Origin: CAZDXJ01 sp050303615
GTDB taxonomy: Bacteria > Pseudomonadota > Gammaproteobacteria > Methylococcales > Methylomonadaceae
Length of the DNA stretch: 10,060 nt
Direction of reading: 5' to 3'
NCBI GenBank assembly: GCA_050303615.1
Contig: JBNLCC010000031.1
Coordinates: 1 to 10,060 of the forward strand
Shown: positions 6,842 through 10,060 of the stretch, one piece after another
Position numbering within the stretch: position 1 is the stretch's first letter
How the letters are laid out: every line of letters starts with the position of its first letter
Made by a program: the position numbers and the translations under genes
The notes under the pieces: model-generated
Seen by the model: the letters and a program-made list of their open reading frames with translations, nothing else
Told to the model about the DNA's origin: nothing
Databases searched by the model: none

Positions 6842-7450
6842 ATGCCCCCAAAATACGCTAACGATCCAATCAGCGCCGAAGAATACCTTCAAAGAGAGAA
6901 GCATAGCGATATCAAACACGAACTCATCAATGGGCATGTCTACGCCATGGCGGGCGCCAGTAAAAACCATGACAGAATAATAATGAACCTTGCCGGTGAA
7001 TTTCGAAACCACCTAAAAAACTCACCCTGCGAACCCTTTGCCGCAGATGTCAAAGTAAAAGCCGGCGCCAATTTTTTCTATCCCGACGTCATGGTTGTTT
7101 GTGAAAATAATGATACCGACCCCTATTACACCGAATCGCCCGTTATCCTTATTGAAATTTTATCGCAGTCTACGCGTAGAATCGATCAAACCATCAAGCG
7201 AAAAGCTTATCAACAATTATCCAGCCTCAAAGAATATGTGCTGATTGAACAGGACTTTGTCGACATCGAATTCTGCAGAAAATCCGAAGGCTGGCAATCG
7301 AACCATTACTTTTTAGGCGACAACGTTCACTTTGAATCCATCGATTTAACCTTACCGGTCGAAGAAATTTACCTCAGAGTCGAGAATGACGACATGAAAT
7401 CCTTTTTAGCGGAACAACAAGAATTGAAGTTGGGAGGAGGGGAAACGTAA
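6842..7450 (+). CDS. Uma2 family endonuclease-like protein (DUF820)
   Basis: This 202-residue protein has the Uma2/DUF820 layout, a PD-(D/E)XK-fold nuclease-like family very abundant in cyanobacteria and scattered in proteobacteria. The N-terminus ISAEEYLQREK (10-20) and ELINGHVYAMAGAS (27-40) are the usual first strands. Tyr80-Pro81-Asp82 in FFYPDVMVVC gives the acidic metal ligand, and Glu105 in VILIEILSQST is the second. The basic stretch Lys119-Arg-Lys121 followed by AYQQLSSLKEYVLIEQD completes the family pattern. The C-terminus has an added polar tail ending LKLGGGET. The biological role of Uma2 proteins is not settled; a nuclease role linked to mobile elements is inferred. No strong ribosome binding site precedes the ATG at 6842 and no partner gene adjoins, so it stands as a single gene. 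Confidence 0.88.
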   Translation: MPPKYANDPISAEEYLQREKHSDIKHELINGHVYAMAGASKNHDRIIMNLAGEFRNHLKNSPCEPFAADVKVKAGANFFYPDVMVVCENNDTDPYYTESPVILIEILSQSTRRIDQTIKRKAYQQLSSLKEYVLIEQDFVDIEFCRKSEGWQSNHYFLGDNVHFESIDLTLPVEEIYLRVENDDMKSFLAEQQELKLGGGET

Positions 7451-7525
7451 GCAAACACGGCTCGTAACATGCCGGCGAGGCCCATAATCCACCACGGAGC
7501 TGTCCGCGCACGGTAACCCAACACA

Positions 7526-7541
7526 CCGCACAGCAATGCGG
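7526..7541. repeat. small hairpin downstream of Uma2
   Basis: CCGCA (7526-7530) pairs with TGCGG (7537-7541) around CAGCAA. It lies in the roughly 200-base non-coding strip at 7451-7659 that also holds the stronger hairpin at 7613-7638. No T-tract follows, so it is not a clear terminator. Confidence 0.25.
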
Positions 7542-7612
7542 CTCCTCACAGAATTCAGCAACACTGATTTTGGGTTGCTCCCCGCCTCTCATGCTCCGGG
7601 GCTCACCAAGAT

Positions 7613-7638
7613 GTTAGGTTGGCTACCGCCAGCCTAAC
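7613..7638. repeat. 11-bp hairpin, REP-like palindrome
   Basis: GTTAGGTTGGC (7613-7623) pairs with GCCAGCCTAAC (7628-7638) around TACC, with one T-G pair. On the minus strand it reads GTTAGGCTGGCGGTAGCC, close to widespread GTAGGTTGGGTTAG-type palindromes. It follows directly after the stop of the gene remnant at 7660 on the minus strand, so it could also stop leftward transcription. Confidence 0.45.
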
Positions 7639-7659
7639 CTACGCTGGCAGGCTACGCGG

Positions 7660-7773
7660 CTAGCGCACCACCTCTTCCAAACTCCGCGCCATCAACAACC
7701 GTTCCGACCATTCCAACAAAGTATCTGCGTCCGCCGCTTCGATCCGTCGACGGACAGCCTCCGGCAACTCGAT
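7660..7773 (-). pseudogene. C-terminal gene remnant, DUF4351/Rpn-like tail
   Basis: The minus-strand frame encodes IELPEAVRRRIEAADADTLL followed by EWSERLLMARSLEEVVR and TAG. The pattern LP(E)AVRRRI, then A-D-TLLEWSERLL, then SLEEVV is like the DUF4351 tail found at the C-terminus of many Rpn-type PD-(D/E)XK proteins. The 5' part of the gene is absent: a palindromic REP begins exactly where the homology ends (7774), and nothing like the Rpn nuclease domain is seen beyond the transposase unit. It is most likely a remnant cut by REP/RAYT insertion and deletion. The family call rests on recall of a short motif and is moderate. Confidence 0.45.
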
Positions 7774-7819
7774 AAGGCGCAATAAATAGGGCGCAATAGG
7801 CAATAACCGTATTGCGCCG
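7774..7819 (+). repeat. REP copy A
   Basis: This copy reads AAGGCGCAATAAATAGGGCG, then CAATAGGCAATAACCG and TATTGCGCCG. It matches copies at 7912-7957 (same strand) and 8548-8593 (opposite strand), but its centre GGCAATAACC differs from GGCGCTAGCC in the other two. GGCGCAATA and TATTGCGCC form the outer stem. Confidence 0.8.
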
Positions 7820-7826
7820 TAAGGTT

Positions 7827-7904
7827 TTAACGCCTTTCGGCGGCAACATATTGCGTAGACAACGGCGTTGCCCAATCGAGCGGATAAATTCCACGTTTAA
7901 CATA
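7827..7904 (-). pseudogene. C-terminal fragment of a RAYT transposase
   Basis: The frame ending in TAA at 7827-7829 encodes YVKRGIYPLDWATPLSTQYV followed by AAERR, nearly identical to the last 26 codons of the intact transposase at 7965-8504 (which has SMQYVAGERR). Homology stops abruptly at 7904. Together with REP copy A it forms a partial duplicate of the left end of the neighbouring transposase unit. The substitutions show the duplication is not very recent. Confidence 0.85.
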
Positions 7905-7911
7905 ACTCAAT

Positions 7912-7957
7912 AAGGCACAACAAATAGGGCGCAATAGGCGCTAGCCGTATTGCGCCG
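7912..7957 (+). repeat. REP copy B, left boundary of RAYT unit
   Basis: AAGGCACAACAAATAGGGCG begins this copy, followed by CAATAGGCGCTAGCCG and TATTGCGCCG. It ends seven bases before the transposase stop codon and is the inverted counterpart of copy C at 8548-8593. The stem is GGCGCAATA against TATTGCGCC. Confidence 0.85.
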
Positions 7958-7964
7958 TAGGGCT

Positions 7965-8504
7965 TTAACGCCTTTCCCCGGCGACATATTGCATAGACAA
8001 CGGCGTTGCCCAGTCGAGCGGATAAATTCCACGTTTAACATAGCGGTGAAAAGTCGAATAAGGCCAATCAGCCACGTGCTCAACCAATCCATGTTTGAGC
8101 GGGTTAATATGGCAATAATCGATGTGCGCCTCATAATCGGCATCATCAAGAATCCTATGTTCCCAAAACCGGCGCTGCCAGATGCCTCGTTCACCTCTGC
8201 CGACGCGAACGATTGAGCGCCGTTCCGTTTTCTGCATCGCTTTGGAAAAAGCTTGTTTGATACATCGCCAACGGTTGGTATTGTCGTCATCACCTGCGGG
8301 AAGTGTCCAAACACAATGCAAATGATCGGGCAAAACAACCCAAGCATCGATATGAAAAGGCCATCGTTGCCGTGTGTTGTAAACCGATTTTCTAAGAACG
8401 TCAATATGCCGAACCAGCAAATCGTTTGGTTTCCTTTGCAAAAGGTTGACTGTGAAAAAATAGGTTCCGCCTGGTATGCGGTAACGGCGATAATCCGGCA
8501 TCAT
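7965..8504 (-). CDS. REP-associated tyrosine transposase (RAYT, Y1_Tnp/IS200-like)
   Basis: This single-domain Y1 HUH transposase of about 179 residues nicks and joins single-stranded DNA at REP hairpins through a tyrosine. Numbering from the TTG three bases before the chosen start, the N-terminus YRRYRIPGGTYFFTVNLLQR is the classical RAYT start. The HUH pair is His62-Leu-His64 in VVLPDHLHCVWTLP. The catalytic Tyr131 lies in HIDYCHINPLKHGLV. WQRRFWEHRI (110-119) and YSTFHRYVKRGIYP are further RAYT hallmarks. Three start codons are consecutive (TTG 8507, ATG 8504, ATG 8501); ATG 8504 is chosen for a GGAA about six bases upstream. No frameshift is seen and catalytic residues are complete, so it may be active. 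It reads divergently from neighbouring Uma2 and shares strand with the mqsA operon. Confidence 0.92.
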   Translation of the reverse strand: MMPDYRRYRIPGGTYFFTVNLLQRKPNDLLVRHIDVLRKSVYNTRQRWPFHIDAWVVLPDHLHCVWTLPAGDDDNTNRWRCIKQAFSKAMQKTERRSIVRVGRGERGIWQRRFWEHRILDDADYEAHIDYCHINPLKHGLVEHVADWPYSTFHRYVKRGIYPLDWATPLSMQYVAGERR

Positions 8505-8547
8505 CAAGTTCCATTGATTCGTTGATAGTGCTGAAACTTAACACATG

Positions 8548-8593
8548 CGGCGCAATACGGCTAGCGCCTATTGCGCCCTATTTATTGCGCCTT
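8548..8593 (-). repeat. REP copy C, right boundary of RAYT unit
   Basis: CGGCGCAATACGGCTAGCGC begins this copy, followed by CTATTGCGCC and CTATTTATTGCGCCTT. It is the reverse complement of copy B and lies 44 bases upstream of the transposase ATG. The perfect outer stem is GGCGCAATA/TATTGCGCC around an imperfect centre CGGCTAGCGCC. Confidence 0.85.
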
Positions 8594-8610
8594 ACCCGGA
8601 CTATTAACCA

Positions 8611-8643
8611 CTGAATATTCAGGGTCATATAGTTCCATGACCC
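8611..8643. repeat. palindrome and hairpin downstream of the antitoxin gene
   Basis: CTGAATATTCAG at 8611-8622 is a perfect 12-base palindrome. It adjoins a hairpin with GGGTCAT (8622-8628) and ATGACCC (8637-8643) around ATAGTTCC. On the minus strand they follow the stop of the antitoxin gene (8662), so the hairpin may act as its 3' end, although no T-tract follows. Confidence 0.35.
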
Positions 8644-8661
8644 CCCCTCAAATTCAGATTA

Positions 8662-8895
8662 TTACGCTGCTTCAAGCTTATACTCCCGAATATCGACCTG
8701 AACACCATGCTTGGCGATTTCAGGCGCTCTTTTTAGCAATTCAGAAGCAACGGCATCCTCAATATACTGCTCGCCGCAGTTATCGCAGATCAAAGCAGGA
8801 ACACGCTTAAAGACAATCGTGGAGCCATCTTTTTCCAGTGTAACCGATGCAAAACCTTTTTCAGTCTCGCCATGTTTGCAGATTGTGCATTTCAT
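8662..8895 (-). CDS. YgiT-type zinc finger protein (MqsA-like antitoxin)
   Basis: This 77-residue protein has two CxxC knuckles: Cys3-Thr-Ile-Cys6 and Cys37-Asp-Asn-Cys40 (ALICDNCGEQY), the zinc site of the YgiT/MqsA N-terminal domain. The C-terminal helix (DAVASELLKRAPEIAKHG) is short. It has no helix-turn-helix, unlike full MqsA, so it belongs to the small YgiT-type group usually paired with DUF4258 toxins. The ATG overlaps the stop of the upstream toxin gene (ATGA), as in a toxin-first operon. The antitoxin reading frame is intact while the toxin is broken, so it is now an orphan. Zinc binding is inferred from motif only. Confidence 0.87.
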   Translation of the reverse strand: MKCTICKHGETEKGFASVTLEKDGSTIVFKRVPALICDNCGEQYIEDAVASELLKRAPEIAKHGVQVDIREYKLEAA

Positions 8896-9174
8896 TCTTT
8901 TTCCCTTCTTGTCTTATAGTCTTCATGCCACTTTTCCGGTGTCGGTTCATATACGGTTATCACGATAACCGTACCCGCTTCGTCGGTAGCATAGACAACA
9001 TGTATGGCTCGTTGCCCGATATATCCGAGAACAAGACAGACGGATAAGGCAGGTCATCCGTGTAACTTTCTATGGTTTGGTTTCGCCGAACTTTACTATC
9101 TGCTCAACCTCTTCTTTGGAAATGTCTCTTTGAAACATTCTCTCAATAGCACGAACCCTATAGATACAAGCCAA
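8892..9174 (-). pseudogene. DUF4258 toxin, disrupted by two frameshifts
   Basis: Three successive frames on the minus strand encode one DUF4258 protein. The first reads RAIERMFQRDISKEEVEQIV and KFGET, then hits TAG after a repeated AAACC. Skipping one AAACC gives TIESYTDDLPYPS in the next frame, a family-like stretch. The third frame reads LGYIGQRAIHVVYATDEAGT, VIVITVYEPTPEKW and HEDYKTRREKE, then TGA, which overlaps the antitoxin ATG. Restoring a T in TCTGTC gives PSCLVLGYIG, the family pattern, so a one-base loss explains the second break. No ATG start is seen before MFQRD; TTG at 9174 is a candidate. In the intact family this is the toxin partner of YgiT-type antitoxins, an RNase-like fold. 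Confidence 0.8.
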
Positions 9175-9337
9175 AGATCTGCCTTGTTTTATCGAGAAGT
9201 AGTCAAATCATATCAGCAAATTGCAGCGGTTGCTAAAAGTTGTAGAAGATTGCTCGTTCAGGTTTGGGTGGTATTTTATTGTAAGCAAATTGCTCTAAAA
9301 TTAGCCTGTCTCCATTTATTTAGCCACAGCAGCGATG

Positions 9338-9799
9338 TTATTTAAAATAAGCCTGGGTGTTGTGGTGAACGTCGGAACTATTGAGCAATTCGGTTTTGTT
9401 CCACCAGCGATAGCAGCCATGTTGGTCAGTTGGAGGAGTAAGCGAGCTGCCGGCGGGTAATGTCAGGTGATAACCCAATACGACGTAATGGGTATCCGGA
9501 TCGGTCGGATTGTTACCAAAGACGCTATCCGGATAGAAGTGTTCGTACACGCCCAGCAGTTGCGCCTGATTGCGTTCATATTCCCGCCCCAACTCTTTCC
9601 GGGTCAGGCGTCGAAAGGCGGCATCGAGACTTTCGTTTTTAAGAATTCGGCCACCGGGAACGAACCAGTAACCTTGTGCCGGTCGGTTAAGACGCTGGCC
9701 CAGCAGGAATTGTCCCGCGGTGTTTTGCACCACCAAGTCAATGGACACCAACGGCGTCGATGCCACTACCGTGCGGAATGTTGTCTCAGACAGCCACAT
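9338..9799 (-). CDS. gmm: GDP-mannose mannosyl hydrolase (Nudix family)
   Basis: This 153-residue enzyme hydrolyses GDP-mannose (and GDP-glucose) to GDP and sugar, a side reaction controlling the GDP-mannose pool in colanic acid and O-antigen pathways. It matches E. coli Gmm throughout: TPLVSIDLVVQN, QRLNRPAQGYWFVPGGR with Arg36 and Arg51 (the leaving-group arginines), a divergent Nudix box from Gly50 to Gly71 (GRILKNESLDAAFRRLTRKE), and His127 in DQHGCYRWW, aligned with the general-base His of E. coli Gmm. The altered Nudix box is normal for this subfamily. The start at 9799 lies 10 bases after the stop of the upstream fcl, which indicates an operon with the GDP-fucose genes. The E. coli protein is about 160 residues, so it is full length. 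Confidence 0.92.
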   Translation of the reverse strand: MWLSETTFRTVVASTPLVSIDLVVQNTAGQFLLGQRLNRPAQGYWFVPGGRILKNESLDAAFRRLTRKELGREYERNQAQLLGVYEHFYPDSVFGNNPTDPDTHYVVLGYHLTLPAGSSLTPPTDQHGCYRWWNKTELLNSSDVHHNTQAYFK

Positions 9800-9809
9800 G
9801 CATCAATTT

Positions 9810-10060
9810 TCAGCAGCAAAACATAGCCCAACCGTTTCCAGCATACTTCACTCTTTCGCCCCGGACCTGCTCAATATTGCGCTTATACCATGCGTAGGTA
9901 TCCCTCAAGCCTTCTTCCAAAGTGATTTTGGCCTGCCAACCCAAAGCTTTCAAGCGCGACACGTCCATCAACTTGCGTGGCGTGCCGTCGGGCTTACTAG
10001 AATCGAAGCGTAGCTGGCCATTAAAACCGGTGACGCGGGCCAGCGTCTCAGCCAATTCAC
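9810..10060 (-). CDS. fcl: GDP-L-fucose synthase, C-terminal part (gene runs out of window)
   Basis: The frame is open to the right edge, so only the last 82 or so residues are visible. They read ELAETLARVTGFNGQLRFDS then SKPDGTPRKLMDVSRLKALG and ITLEEGLRDTYAWY, matching the C-terminus of Fcl/WcaG (FDxSKPDGTPRK.LDVSRL, then LEEGL..TY.W). The enzyme performs the epimerase-reductase step from GDP-4-keto-6-deoxymannose to GDP-L-fucose with NADPH; catalytic SYK lies outside the window. The tail after YKRNIEQ extends about 20 residues more than E. coli Fcl and ends in Cys-Cys. Directly downstream is gmm, so a gmd-fcl-gmm type cluster is likely. Confidence 0.9.
   Translation of the reverse strand, partial: ELAETLARVTGFNGQLRFDSSKPDGTPRKLMDVSRLKALGWQAKITLEEGLRDTYAWYKRNIEQVRGERVKYAGNGWAMFCC

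Larger units (their letters stand above)
7912..8593 (-). mobile_element. RAYT unit bounded by inverted REPs
   Basis: A single Y1-transposase gene is enclosed by REP B on the left and REP C on the right, in opposite orientation, giving a compact unit of about 680 bases. REP-associated tyrosine transposases are domesticated relatives of IS200/IS605 enzymes thought to spread REPs. No clear target-site duplication is visible. A partial duplicate of the left end adjoins at 7774-7911. Confidence 0.75.

Noticed and set aside
7652..8404. Alternative minus-strand frames sharing MLNVEFIRS across the two REP/RAYT copies
   Set aside because: They are off-frame readings of the RAYT tail and REPs; the transposase frame explains the sequence.
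8583..8638. Short minus-strand ORF MELYDPEYSVVNSPGKAQ after a G-rich run
   Set aside because: It is 18 codons long and runs into REP C; no known family; the G-rich run belongs to a hairpin.

Overview
The window looks like a chromosome segment from a gammaproteobacterium. The DUF2782 lipo/periplasmic-type protein at the left edge is a gammaproteobacterial family. The mix of short palindromic repeats, a REP-associated transposase, a Uma2-type nuclease and several toxin-antitoxin modules is typical of repeat-rich genomes such as the methanotrophic Methylococcales. The genus cannot be fixed from this sequence, and that lineage is only an inference. No rRNA, tRNA or CRISPR array was seen.

Left part (1-3105): the 3' end of a DUF2782 gene is followed by a complete MntA-HepT (MNT nucleotidyltransferase / HEPN RNase) toxin-antitoxin pair with overlapping genes. 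Convergent to it is a wecA-type polyprenyl-phosphate GlcNAc-1-phosphate transferase, the enzyme that starts O-antigen or exopolysaccharide synthesis. A 760-base AT-rich gap then holds a pair of similar 16-base motifs 42 bases apart and a copy of a dispersed palindromic repeat.

Middle (3106-6841): a UDP-glucuronate decarboxylase pseudogene carries two in-frame TAG codons and an internal deletion that removed the catalytic YxxxK segment. Next come a tail-anchored coiled-coil protein built from about twelve heptads (21-base DNA repeats), a second, truncated copy of the palindromic repeat, and a leftward beta-CASP metallo-beta-lactamase-fold protein in which the first metal-binding histidine is asparagine. 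A gene-free stretch of about 520 bases after it holds small inverted repeats of two types.

Right part (6842-10060): a Uma2-family nuclease gene is followed by a mosaic of mobile debris: a C-terminal gene remnant (DUF4351/Rpn-like), a palindromic REP with a 26-codon fragment of a transposase tail, then an intact RAYT (Y1 transposase) gene bounded by inverted REPs. Beyond this lies a leftward toxin-antitoxin operon in which the DUF4258 toxin is killed by two frameshifts while the YgiT/MqsA-type antitoxin is intact. Bases 9175-9337 show nothing recognisable. The window ends with gmm and the 3' end of fcl, leftward and 10 bases apart, which belong to GDP-mannose/GDP-fucose metabolism.

Taken together, the segment has surface-polysaccharide genes at wecA, the dead UXS gene and gmm-fcl, with accessory defence or addiction modules and REP-type elements accumulated between them. 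Decay is visible at four separate places: UXS, the DUF4351-like tail, the RAYT tail and the DUF4258 toxin.
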